Origin: an uncultured Rhizobiaceae group bacterium
GTDB taxonomy: Bacteria > Pseudomonadota > Alphaproteobacteria > Rhizobiales > Rhizobiaceae
Length of the DNA stretch: 12,042 bases
Reading direction: 5' to 3'
Assembly: GCA_938030645.1 (NCBI GenBank)
Contig: CALHHQ010000077.1
Location: 1-12,042, forward strand
Shown one piece after another: positions 1-6,420 of this stretch (position 1 is its first letter; every line of letters starts with the position of its first letter). A program made the translations under genes and the position numbers. A model generated the notes under the pieces. That model was given only the letters and a program-made list of their open reading frames with translations. It had not been told where the DNA came from and did no database searches.

Positions 1-1104
1 TTTCAGGCCTTCAAGACCTTCCATCAAATACTCACCCATGGCTGTTGTGTTTTCCAGCAAGTTTTCTTGTTCAAGAATATCCATGTTGGCCATGGCTGCT
101 GCTGGCCCAGCTGTGCAACCACCAAACGTTGAAATATCGCGAAAGTAGCTCATCGGATCGTCGGGATCAGCTTTGAACATATTGAACACTTTTTCCGTGG
201 TCACTGTGCACGAAATTGCCGCATAGCCGGAAGCAACACCTTTGGCCATTGTCACCATATCTGGCTCAATGCCGTAATGCTGATAACCGAACCATGTGCC
301 AGTGCGGCCCATACCGCAAACAACTTCATCGATCAGCAAAAGAACATTGTGCTTGTCGCAAATTTCTCGAATGCGCGGCCAGTAACCTTCAGGTGGCGTG
401 ATCACCCCACCGCCAGCTGTAATGGGCTCAAGGCAAATCGCACCAACAGTGTCTGGGCCTTCGCGTAGGATAACCTCTTCAATCGCATTGGCGGCGCGAA
501 CACCGTAGTCATCGACCTCCCCCCACTGGCTACGATATTCAAGACAATGCGGCACTTCAACGAAATCAGGCGTGAAAGGACCATATTGTCCTTTGCGCTC
601 ATCTTGACCACCAGCAGAAAGACAAGCGATTGTTGTGCCGTGATAATCACGCTGGCGATATAGGATTTTGCTTTTCTTGCCACCATAGAGATTGTGCGAA
701 ATTTGACGCACGATCTTGAAAGTCTTTTCGTTGGCTTCAGAACCAGAGTTTGAATAATAAACGCGGCTCATGCCGGGCATTTTTTCAATCAAACGCTCTG
801 CAAACAAGGCGCCAGGAATAGAGCCTGTTGTGCCACCAAAAAAGTTCATTTTCACCAGCTGGTCGCGAACCGCATTGGCTATGCTTTCCCGGCCATAGCC
901 AACATTCACTGTCCAAACACCGCCAGACACAGCATCCAAATGCTTGCGCCCTGCTTGGTTCCAAACATGCAAACCCTTGCCTTCAACGATAATGAGCGGG
1001 TCGCTTGTGTCGAATTTTTTGTGCTGTGTTAAATGGTGCCAAACGTGGGCCTTGTCGGCTTCCACAACATGGCTGATATCGTTATCACCTACATGCATGT
1101 TCAT
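1..1104 (-). CDS. tpa: Taurine--pyruvate aminotransferase, C-terminus cut by window edge
   Basis: A class-III, PLP-dependent aminotransferase that should move the amino group of taurine to pyruvate, giving sulfoacetaldehyde and alanine in the cytoplasm. I translated 368 codons on the minus strand, running off the left edge. Family members are about 460 residues, so roughly 90 C-terminal residues are missing. Visible hallmarks are GSEAN at residues 121-125, which binds the cofactor phosphate region, and IDEV with Asp259 for the pyridine nitrogen. Lys288 in MAKG, 29 residues later, is the Schiff-base lysine. The N-terminal stretch with VVEADKAHVWHHLTQH and the SGGVWTVNVGYGR segment match Tpa proteins as I remember them, rather than the beta-alanine or GABA enzymes. 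The start ATG at 1104-1102 has an AGGAG 7 nt upstream. Related omega-amino-acid:pyruvate aminotransferases are the main alternative. The preceding direct repeats suggest taurine control by TauR. Confidence 0.88.
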   Translation of the reverse strand, partial: MNMHVGDNDISHVVEADKAHVWHHLTQHKKFDTSDPLIIVEGKGLHVWNQAGRKHLDAVSGGVWTVNVGYGRESIANAVRDQLVKMNFFGGTTGSIPGALFAERLIEKMPGMSRVYYSNSGSEANEKTFKIVRQISHNLYGGKKSKILYRQRDYHGTTIACLSAGGQDERKGQYGPFTPDFVEVPHCLEYRSQWGEVDDYGVRAANAIEEVILREGPDTVGAICLEPITAGGGVITPPEGYWPRIREICDKHNVLLLIDEVVCGMGRTGTWFGYQHYGIEPDMVTMAKGVASGYAAISCTVTTEKVFNMFKADPDDPMSYFRDISTFGGCTAGPAAAMANMDILEQENLLENTTAMGEYLMEGLEGLK

Positions 1105-1139
1105 TTTTGTTCTCCTGCCCAAAGGCACATTCAGCGGAT

Positions 1140-1152
1140 TGCTTTAAAAGCA
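1140..1152. repeat. 13-bp perfect palindrome in the tpa leader
   Basis: TGCTTTAAAAGCA is a perfect inverted repeat around a central base. It lies 36 nt upstream of the tpa start codon and well before the ribosome binding site. It could be an operator, part of the promoter -10 area (TTTAAAGC on the minus strand), or chance in AT-rich DNA. No function is shown. Confidence 0.3.
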
Positions 1153-1221
1153 TATCAACAGAAAGCGGGGAATTTGGGTAGCTGGAAAACACGTTTGAAC
1201 GGCACCAGTTGGCGAATTTGA

Positions 1222-1255
1222 ATAGGTCCAGTACGCAGGCTAATGTTAGGACCAG
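1222..1255 (-). promoter_or_regulatory. Direct-repeat operator upstream of tpa, TauR-like
   Basis: On the minus strand two copies of CTGGWCCTAW occur: CTGGTCCTAA at 1255-1246 and CTGGACCTAT at 1231-1222. Their starts are 24 bp apart and they match at 8 of 10 positions. A third partial copy (CTGGTGCC) begins at 1208, 23 bp further on, keeping the same phase. TauR, a MocR-type GntR regulator, is known to activate tpa in Rhodobacter capsulatus by binding direct repeats. The consensus I recall is close to CTGGACYTAA, but this is memory and should be checked. The location, 118-151 bp before the tpa start, fits an activator site. Confidence 0.55.
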
Positions 1256-1260
1256 AAAGT

Positions 1261-1288
1261 AAAAAGCCCGACCAATGGCCGGGCTTTT
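1261..1288 (-). terminator. Intrinsic terminator of the L,D-transpeptidase gene
   Basis: Read on the minus strand this is AAAAGCCCG, a 9-nt loop, then CGGGCTTTT plus one more T. It is a perfect 9-bp stem with a GC core ending in a T run, starting 23 nt after the L,D-transpeptidase stop codon. The symmetric A/T flanks would let it work on both strands, but there is no plus-strand gene to its left. It separates the transpeptidase transcript from tpa, whose operator begins 6 bp away. Confidence 0.85.
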
Positions 1289-1300
1289 CCAATCCTTATT

Positions 1301-1315
1301 CTAAGCAAAGCTTAG
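1301..1315 (-). repeat. Small hairpin over the L,D-transpeptidase stop codon
   Basis: CTAAGC and GCTTAG form a perfect 6-bp stem with a 3-nt loop, and the TAA stop (1314-1312) lies inside it. It has no T run of its own and sits 12 nt before the main terminator hairpin. It may stabilise the transcript end or be incidental. Confidence 0.4.
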
Positions 1316-1938
1316 TAAACGACTTTCACCGTACCGCCATTGCGACGCACCATTGCGAACAATTGTGCCGCATTGGATGGGTGCAAACGCACGCAACCGT
1401 GGGATGCAACGCGACCGAGGCGGCTGATAGCGCCTGTACCGTGAATTGCAAATCCGCGATGGTAGAACATTGCGTGTGGCATTGGAGCACCGTGATACTT
1501 CTTAGAGTAATACTCTTTGTGCATGCGATGGATTTTCCATGTGCCAGTTGGTGTTGTGTAACCCTTACGGCCAGAAGATACTTTCCAGACGTGCTTTACG
1601 CGGCCACCTTGAAAAACAGTCATAGTCTGTTTTGAAAGGTCAACTTTAGCCAAAACGCGGCCTGAACCGGCTCTGACTGAACGTCTTTTGGTAGAACGTT
1701 TCGCAGAGCGCTTTACGGACTTACGCTTGCGCGAAGTGTATTTGCGTTTCTTGTAAAACTTGCCCTTGCGAGCCTGTTTTTCGTACCAAACGCGTGTCCA
1801 GTAAGCTTTATCTTTTTTGACCGCATAGTTGCTCGTGCTTGACGGCGCTTTAAAAGTTTTTGATTTCGTTTCTGCAGCGGTAGCTGGCAGAGCGAACAAG
1901 CTGGCAACAAATGCCAGAAGTATAAAGAGTCTTTTCAT
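1312..1938 (-). CDS. L,D-transpeptidase (YkuD domain) with basic linker
   Basis: A 208-residue exported enzyme predicted to make 3-3 peptidoglycan cross-links or attach proteins to peptidoglycan in the periplasm. A signal peptide covers about residues 1-22, with Lys-Arg at the N-terminus, a hydrophobic core and an ATAA cleavage area. Residues 41-89 form a strikingly basic linker with 24 Lys/Arg in 49 residues. The YkuD domain runs from about 94 to 208. It shows the TPTGTW strand, His166 in AIHGTG, and the active-site motif SHGCVRLH with catalytic Cys182 and neighbouring His180. The catalytic domain is complete and ends right at the C-terminus. The ATG at 1938 is preceded by GGAGGG with good spacing. 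It is a single gene, divergent from the M20 gene and ended by its own terminator. Which of the two reactions it performs cannot be told from sequence. Confidence 0.92.
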   Translation of the reverse strand: MKRLFILLAFVASLFALPATAAETKSKTFKAPSSTSNYAVKKDKAYWTRVWYEKQARKGKFYKKRKYTSRKRKSVKRSAKRSTKRRSVRAGSGRVLAKVDLSKQTMTVFQGGRVKHVWKVSSGRKGYTTPTGTWKIHRMHKEYYSKKYHGAPMPHAMFYHRGFAIHGTGAISRLGRVASHGCVRLHPSNAAQLFAMVRRNGGTVKVVY

Positions 1939-2264
1939 TGACTTCCCTCCAGTTGGTTATTCCAAACTGCCCCTATTAAAAAAACAGCCTATTTTCATAA
2001 ACTTCCCCGAGGAAGCTTGACGTTGTTGTTGCATTGGAAAGTGTTTCATCAAGTTAATGGAACAACTTTCGGCGGCTTTGATTAGATTAAGCGTAAACAA
2101 GTTCTAAACGCGGTGACAAATGTCACAGCAAGAACAACGAGGCCATTGCGCAAGACTATCGTGTGCCGTTGACTATCATACTAGCCCAAGTTTTTGCCAT
2201 TTGGCGAATCATTGAAATCACTATCGTTTGATGAAATGCTTGGCGGATAAAATTCAGCCACGAA
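1939..2264. other. Divergent intergenic region, no gene
   Basis: These 326 bp separate the minus-strand L,D-transpeptidase from the plus-strand M20 gene and must hold both promoters. I find no convincing ORF. I could not pick out a sigma-70 promoter with both boxes and good spacing; a TTGACT at 2169-2174 lacks a partner at the right distance. Visible symmetric elements are CTTCC-CCGA-GGAAG at 2002-2015, in the transpeptidase leader, and the stronger dyad at 2113-2126 listed separately. Confidence 0.6.
2113..2126. promoter_or_regulatory. Perfect 14-bp dyad, candidate operator
   Basis: GTGACA-AA-TGTCAC is a perfect inverted repeat with a 2-bp centre, in the middle of the divergent region: 139 bp before the M20 start and 175 bp before the transpeptidase start. 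Its size and symmetry suit a dimeric repressor or activator, for example of the GntR or MarR type. No T run follows, so it is not a terminator. The regulator is unknown. Confidence 0.4.
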
Positions 2265-3575
2265 GTGGACCTCCGTTTGCTCGACGTTCTTAACAAACGC
2301 ATTGAAGATAAAACCAAAGACTTGGTCGCACTGACTTCCGCTCTCATTCGCATTCCAACGATCAACCCTCCCGGTGACGCATACATTCCCTGTGCTGAAC
2401 TCATTGGAAATCGATTGGCAAAACGCGGATTTCAAGTTGAATATATTCGTGCTCACGATACGCCAGGCGACAGTGATAAGTTTCCACGCACCAACGTTGT
2501 CGCGCGCATCGAAGGCAAAGGGCCTGGCCCCGTTGTACACTTCAACTCACATATTGATGTGGTGGAGGTTGGGCACGGCTGGACGGTAGATCCATTTGGT
2601 GGAGAAGTAAAAGACGGCAAAGTTTATGGTCGTGGCGCTTGCGATATGAAGGGCGGTCTGGCTGCCTCCATCATTGCTGTTGAAGCCTATATAGAAACCA
2701 ATCCTGATTTTCGCGGTGCTATTGAAATTTCTGGCACAGTCGATGAGGAATCCGGCGGCTTCGGCGGTGTCGCTTATTTGGCCTCCAAAGGCTTATTCTC
2801 AAAACCACGCGTTGACCACGTCATCATTCCAGAGCCACTCAACAAAGATAGAGTTTGTTTGGGTCATCGTGGCGTTTGGTGGGCTGAGATTGAAACCTTT
2901 GGCACCCAAGCCCATGGGTCCATGCCATTTTTGGGCGACAGCGCTATTCGTCATATGGGATCAGTGCTTCATTCATTTGAAACGGAACTCTATCCCCAAC
3001 TCGCTCAAAAGCACACTGACATGCCAGTTGTTCCAGAAGGTGCAAAACAATCCACCATGAACATCAATTCAATTCATGGTGGCGAATCCGAAGGTGGCGG
3101 CCACGGCAAACCCGAAGACTATACTGGCTTGCCCAGTGCCAACGTTGCGGAATCTTGCCGTGTCATTCTTGATCGACGCTTTCTCATCGAAGAAGACATC
3201 GCAACCGTCAAAGGTGAAGTGATCAACATTCTAGAGGGGTTGAAACGCGATCGCGAGAGTTTCGACTACGCCATTCGCGATATTATGGAAGTTCTGCCAA
3301 CAATGACCGAACAAGATGCTCCTGTCGTTAACGCCGTATCGGATGGCATTCGTCAGGTGCTGGGCAAAGAACCGGACTATGTGATTTCACCAGGGACTTA
3401 CGATCAAAAGCATATCGCCCGTATCGGACACCTTCACGATTGCATCGCTTATGGCCCAGGAATTCTAGACCTTGCACACATGGCAGACGAATATGTTGGC
3501 ATTGATGATATGGTGGCTTCGGCGAAAGTTATGGCGCAGGCAACCCACGCATTGTTGGCGGGAGTGCAAACTTAA
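2265..3575 (+). CDS. M20 family metallohydrolase (ArgE/DapE type deacylase or peptidase)
   Basis: A 436-residue cytoplasmic di-zinc amidohydrolase of the acetylornithine deacetylase / succinyl-diaminopimelate desuccinylase group. The full metal and catalytic set is visible: His96 and Asp98 in SHIDVV, Asp127 in CDMKGG, the Glu161-Glu162 pair in DEESGG (catalytic base and ligand), Glu190 in IIPEP and His405 in LDLAH. The lid/dimer domain contains AHGSMP (His217), and RGVWW at 202-206 is typical of the subgroup. A glycine- and charge-rich loop lies near 272-286. The start is GTG at 2265: an in-frame stop at 2232 rules out long extension, and no strong ribosome binding site is visible, so the start is uncertain by a few codons. 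Substrate is not readable; the downstream peptide-type importer suggests an N-acylated amino acid or peptide. It should not be named argE or dapE on this evidence. Confidence 0.88.
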   Translation: MDLRLLDVLNKRIEDKTKDLVALTSALIRIPTINPPGDAYIPCAELIGNRLAKRGFQVEYIRAHDTPGDSDKFPRTNVVARIEGKGPGPVVHFNSHIDVVEVGHGWTVDPFGGEVKDGKVYGRGACDMKGGLAASIIAVEAYIETNPDFRGAIEISGTVDEESGGFGGVAYLASKGLFSKPRVDHVIIPEPLNKDRVCLGHRGVWWAEIETFGTQAHGSMPFLGDSAIRHMGSVLHSFETELYPQLAQKHTDMPVVPEGAKQSTMNINSIHGGESEGGGHGKPEDYTGLPSANVAESCRVILDRRFLIEEDIATVKGEVINILEGLKRDRESFDYAIRDIMEVLPTMTEQDAPVVNAVSDGIRQVLGKEPDYVISPGTYDQKHIARIGHLHDCIAYGPGILDLAHMADEYVGIDDMVASAKVMAQATHALLAGVQT

Positions 3576-3635
3576 AGCGCATCTCAAAGTTCAACACAAT
3601 CGACCCATCTATCATTAACGTCGTTTGGTAAAATC

Positions 3636-3676
3636 TTCGACATTGTCGATTTGTCACCTTGACCAAATTCGACATT
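3636..3676. repeat. Direct repeats TTCGACATT with one palindromic copy
   Basis: TTCGACATT occurs at 3636-3644 and 3668-3676, exactly 32 bp apart, about three helical turns. The first copy is part of a perfect 13-bp palindrome, TCGACA-T-TGTCGA (3637-3649). Both lie in the 150-bp gap before the DUF922 gene, the second copy inside a possible promoter spacer. This spacing on one DNA face suggests an operator pair, though the regulator is unknown. Confidence 0.35.
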
Positions 3677-3689
3677 TTGCAATCATAGT
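3659..3689 (+). promoter_or_regulatory. Possible promoter of the DUF922 gene
   Basis: TTGACC at 3659-3664 is a good alphaproteobacterial -35 box, and CATAGT at 3684-3689 is a mediocre -10 box. The 19-bp spacer is longer than ideal. It would place transcription start about 30 bp before the ATG at 3726. Weak evidence. Confidence 0.25.
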
Positions 3690-3725
3690 GGCTGGAATAC
3701 AGGCGGACCTGAGGGGCTACTCACA

Positions 3726-4343
3726 ATGACTACTCTTACGAAACGGTTGCTGGCAGCCATAACAGTTGTTTTGGCTTTCACCATGGTGAACGTCGCTTCT
3801 GCCCGTGTGATCATCAACGAGCGCACCAAATATTATTCGGTTTCAGGCAAGAACGGCCCGCAAATATTTAAATCCATTTTGCGTCGCGGCCCCAAGGTTC
3901 GTAGTGTTGGCCACGCTATCGCATCCACACGAACCCAATTGAAGTTGCGCAACATCAAGACCGTTGTAAACAAACGCGAGTGCAAGGTGACCAATGTGGA
4001 TGTAATTGTGAACATCACCTACACTCTCCCCCGTTGGAAAGGTAGCCGCGGCGCATCTACCAAAGTTCGCAACAATTGGAAAAAATTCAACGCCCGCGTT
4101 GTGAAACATGAACAAACCCACGGTCGTATAAGCCGCGAATATGCCCGCGAAATTGAGAAAAAAATCAAGAGCACGCGCGCACGCGCATCCCGCAAATGCC
4201 GAGACTTTGGCAAACGCCAGATCCGTTCCATTTCCAGGCTGCAAAGAACAATTCGCAAACGTCACGCTCGGTTCGACAGAAGAGAAGGTCGCCGCGGTGC
4301 GCGCATTCGTATGCTTCAGCGCTCATTGGTGAAGTCGAACTGA
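3726..4343 (+). CDS. Secreted DUF922 protein, putative Zn-dependent protease
   Basis: A 205-residue exported protein. A signal peptide ends near residue 26 (VASA then Arg). The mature N-terminal half fits the DUF922 family (COG5661, described as predicted secreted Zn-dependent proteases): YYSVSGKNG at 36-44, a GHAIAST segment near 62, and the NITYTLPRW strand near 96. The putative active site is HEQTH at 128-132, a variant of HExxH with Glu129, followed by Gly. Cys86 and Cys158 could form a disulfide. The C-terminal part, from about 141, is extremely basic (26 Lys/Arg in 65 residues) and probably helical. GAGGGG about 10 nt before the ATG serves as ribosome binding site. It stands alone between the M20 gene and the ABC operon with intergenic spacing on both sides. 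No activity or substrate is established for this family as far as I know. Confidence 0.8.
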   Translation: MTTLTKRLLAAITVVLAFTMVNVASARVIINERTKYYSVSGKNGPQIFKSILRRGPKVRSVGHAIASTRTQLKLRNIKTVVNKRECKVTNVDVIVNITYTLPRWKGSRGASTKVRNNWKKFNARVVKHEQTHGRISREYAREIEKKIKSTRARASRKCRDFGKRQIRSISRLQRTIRKRHARFDRREGRRGARIRMLQRSLVKSN

Positions 4344-4407
4344 CGCCGCTTAAAACTCGTTTGGACTTGAATACAGATAGACTGTCTTTTGATCTTTTTC
4401 ATCAAGC

Positions 4408-4435
4408 AGTGCTGACAAAGCCATTTGTCGGTGCT
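4408..4435 (+). terminator. Hairpin between the DUF922 gene and the binding-protein gene
   Basis: AGTGCTGACAAA and TTTGTCGGTGCT can pair over 12 bp, with three G-U wobbles and a 4-nt loop (GCCA). The inner six pairs are perfect. Only a weak T run follows (TTAATCTT). It lies 65 nt after the DUF922 stop and 36 nt before the binding-protein ATG, so it could end the first transcript or be a leader structure for the second. Confidence 0.4.
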
Positions 4436-4455
4436 TTAATCTTGTGAAGTTTTTC

Positions 4456-4461
4456 AGGAGA
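4456..4461 (+). promoter_or_regulatory. Ribosome binding site that fixes the binding-protein start
   Basis: AGGAGA sits 9 nt before the ATG at 4471. It directly abuts the in-frame ATG at 4462 and lies inside the reading frame from the GTG at 4444, so neither of those can use it. The signal peptide also reads best from 4471. Confidence 0.75.
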
Positions 4462-4470
4462 ATGCCGATC

Positions 4471-5967
4471 ATGTTAAAGTTTAAGAATCTTGCCCTCGCA
4501 GCAGCACTGACAACTGCACTCGTGCCAGCAATTGGAGTGACATCAGCACTGGCAGCAAAAACCACTCTCAACATGGGTATGGTTCTGGAGCCGCCGCATC
4601 TTGATCCCACAGCAGGAGCGCCTGCCGCAATTGATGAAGTCGTTTACGCCAATCTCTATGAAGGTCTGACACGCATCGGTTCTAAGGGTGAGGTTCTTCC
4701 GGCCCTCGCTGAAAGCTGGGAAATTTCCGAAGACGGCAAGACCTATACATTCAAGCTGCGCAGCGGCGTGAAATTTCATGACGGTTCAGACTTTGAAGCG
4801 ACAGATGTGAAGTTTTCCATCGAACGCGCAATGGCCGAAGATTCCACCAACGCGCAGAAGGCACTGTTTTCCGGCATTGAGAGCGTTGCTGTTGGCAATC
4901 CAACGACCGTTACAATCACTTTGAAGGCCCCTGCCGGCAACTTCCTGTTCAACATGGGTTGGGGCGATGCAGTTATCGTTGCGCCTGAAAGCGCAGAAAC
5001 CAACAAAACTGCACCCGTTGGAACGGGTCCATTCAAATTTGGCAAATGGGTCAAAGGCGCATCTGTTGAACTCGTCCGCAACGACGCCTATTGGGGCAAA
5101 GCCGCTGGTCTTGAAAAAGCGACTTTTAAATTCATATCCGATCCAGCCGCAGCCATGTCAGCAATGTTGGCTGGCGATGTTGATGCATTTGCAAACTTCC
5201 CCGCCCCAGAAACCGTTCCACAACTTCGCGCGGACCCGCGTTTCAAGGTTGTAATTGGCTCCACCGAAGGGGAAACCATTCTTTCAACAAACAACGCAAA
5301 ACCTCCGTTCGACGATGTGCGTGTGCGCCGCGCAATCGCCCATGCGCTTGATCGTAAAGCAATCGTAGACGGCGCAATGTTTGGCCTCGGCACGCCAATT
5401 GGAACACACTTTGCACCACACCACCCCGCTTACGTTGACCTGACAAGCCGGTATCCGATGGATATTGAAGGCGCCAAAAAGCTATTGGCCGAGGCCGGGC
5501 ATCCAAATGGCTTCAAAGCAACTTTGAAATTACCACCACCATCCTACGCGCGTCGTGGAGGTGAAATCATCGCATCGCAGCTTCGCAAAATTGGCATCGA
5601 GTTGGAAATCATTCCCGTGGAATGGGGTGTTTGGGTGCCGGAAGTATTCAAGGGCAAAGACTACGATCTAACCATCGTTTCTCACACCGAGCCTCAAGAC
5701 ATTGGTATTTACGGACGCGACGACTATTACTTCCAATACAAAAGTGATGCTTTTAGAAGCACAATGGAAAAACTGAACGCCGAAACCGATACGCAAAAAC
5801 GCTATGCGCTGATGGGCGAAGCTCAAAAAACCATCACAGAAGATGCCGTAAACGGTTACCTCTTCCAACTTGCAAAGGCAGGTGTGTGGAATGCAAAAGT
5901 CAACGGCTTATGGGAAAACTCACCCGTGCAAGCCAACGACCTAACGGGCGTAAGCTGGAGCGATTGA
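4471..5967 (+). CDS. ABC transporter periplasmic substrate-binding protein, peptide/opine family
   Basis: A 498-residue family 5 (SBP_bac_5) periplasmic binding protein that captures the ligand and delivers it to the membrane permeases encoded downstream. A signal peptide covers residues 1-28 or 29 (hydrophobic core, then SALA-A). There is no lipobox cysteine, so it should be free in the periplasm. Family hallmarks are LYEGL at 62-66, then LAESWEISEDGKTYTFKLR and GVKFHDG around 79-105, and the later VRRAIAHALDR segment. Length is normal for the family. It is the first gene of a complete importer, but unlike usual operons its stop codon abuts the stop of an opposite-strand gene, and the permeases start 468 bp later. 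Ligand could be di/oligopeptide, opine or another N-substituted amino acid. The sequence alone does not decide. Confidence 0.9.
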   Translation: MLKFKNLALAAALTTALVPAIGVTSALAAKTTLNMGMVLEPPHLDPTAGAPAAIDEVVYANLYEGLTRIGSKGEVLPALAESWEISEDGKTYTFKLRSGVKFHDGSDFEATDVKFSIERAMAEDSTNAQKALFSGIESVAVGNPTTVTITLKAPAGNFLFNMGWGDAVIVAPESAETNKTAPVGTGPFKFGKWVKGASVELVRNDAYWGKAAGLEKATFKFISDPAAAMSAMLAGDVDAFANFPAPETVPQLRADPRFKVVIGSTEGETILSTNNAKPPFDDVRVRRAIAHALDRKAIVDGAMFGLGTPIGTHFAPHHPAYVDLTSRYPMDIEGAKKLLAEAGHPNGFKATLKLPPPSYARRGGEIIASQLRKIGIELEIIPVEWGVWVPEVFKGKDYDLTIVSHTEPQDIGIYGRDDYYFQYKSDAFRSTMEKLNAETDTQKRYALMGEAQKTITEDAVNGYLFQLAKAGVWNAKVNGLWENSPVQANDLTGVSWSD

Positions 5968-6384
5968 TCACGCTACGGACGATTGGTTCGGATAAGGTTC
6001 GTACCAATCGTTCTCGTTGTAGGCATGCAACTCTTGATCAGACCAAGCTTGCAATTCTTTCAAAGCGTTGAGCGCATCCTGCTTGATCCACAACCCTGAT
6101 GTGCCAGCGTCCCGCCCCAATTTGTTCATCAAATGAAAACAATGCTTGATATGATTTTGCGTCACGTCCAACTGATCGAGAAATGGATGTCCTATGCCCA
6201 ATGATGATCGAATCTCGTTGGCCGCCTTGTCTATCTGTTCCAAGCACGCCCGTGAGTTTGTTCCATCGAACATATTCACGGCACGCAAAGTTGGCACGAT
6301 GAAAGCATCTTTTTGGGCGGCCAGTTTGCGGCTTTCAAAAACCTGGTTTTTAATATCAGCGATTTCACGAAACAGTTTAAACAT
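5968..6384 (-). CDS. Hypothetical protein, opposite strand inside the ABC operon
   Basis: A 138-residue protein I do not recognise. It looks soluble: no signal peptide, no membrane segment, apparently mostly helical and mixed-charge, with an aromatic C-terminus (NDWYEPYP near 125-132), Cys47 and Cys82. The start is ATG at 6384 with GGAGG 5 nt upstream; a longer reading from the GTG at 6396 would start inside that binding site and is rejected. That good ribosome binding site, open frame and ordinary protein composition argue it is real. It converges on the binding-protein gene with zero gap (TGA|TCA at 5965-5970) and diverges from the permease gene across 51 bp. Transcription of either strand across this stretch would be antisense to the other, so it may regulate the operon through RNA as well as encode protein. 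A regulatory role is inference. Confidence 0.65.
   Translation of the reverse strand: MFKLFREIADIKNQVFESRKLAAQKDAFIVPTLRAVNMFDGTNSRACLEQIDKAANEIRSSLGIGHPFLDQLDVTQNHIKHCFHLMNKLGRDAGTSGLWIKQDALNALKELQAWSDQELHAYNENDWYEPYPNQSSVA
5979..6011 (+). terminator. 9-bp perfect inverted repeat just after the binding-protein stop
   Basis: ACGATTGGT (5979-5987) and ACCAATCGT (6003-6011) are perfectly complementary with a 15-nt loop, beginning 11 nt after the binding-protein stop codon. TTCTCGTT follows, a poor T run. It may act as a partial terminator or as an mRNA 3'-end stabiliser that lets binding protein outnumber permease, as known for malE-malF in E. coli. It lies inside the last codons of the opposing gene. 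Confidence 0.5.
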
Positions 6385-6389
6385 AACAA

Positions 6390-6394
6390 CCTCC
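6390..6394 (-). promoter_or_regulatory. Strong ribosome binding site of the opposite-strand gene
   Basis: GGAGG on the minus strand, 5 nt before the ATG at 6384. It sets the start of the 138-residue protein and is the main local evidence that this gene is translated. The facing permease gene has no comparable site. Confidence 0.7.
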
Positions 6395-6400
6395 ACGAAT

Positions 6401-6420
6401 CTTACATTACGTTACGTAAG
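6401..6420. promoter_or_regulatory. Symmetric element between divergent genes
   Basis: CTTAC (6401-6405) and GTAAG (6416-6420) are inverted repeats around a 10-bp centre, and TTACGTAA (6412-6419) is itself a perfect palindrome. TTAC occurs three times, every 5-6 bp. It fills much of the 51-bp gap between the start codons of the opposite-strand gene and the first permease, so a bound protein would affect both. The regulator is unknown; TetR-type operators can look like this. Confidence 0.4.

Noticed and set aside
1243..1635. 130-codon plus-strand ORF opposite the L,D-transpeptidase
   Set aside because: It runs antisense to a clear YkuD domain, begins at the transpeptidase terminator, and has a Cys/His-rich composition typical of shadow frames.
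2181..2540. 119-codon minus-strand ORF covering the M20 start and upstream region
   Set aside because: It overlaps the conserved M20 N-terminus and shows no recognisable motif or ribosome binding site. I considered it as a divergent small gene, but there is no support.
2265..3575. Naming the M20 gene argE or dapE
   Set aside because: Metal ligands are shared by the whole family, and there is no arginine or lysine biosynthesis context here.
3843..4265. 140-codon minus-strand ORF opposite the DUF922 gene
   Set aside because: It lies wholly within a gene with signal peptide and conserved motif, and its low-complexity composition reflects the complement of basic codons.
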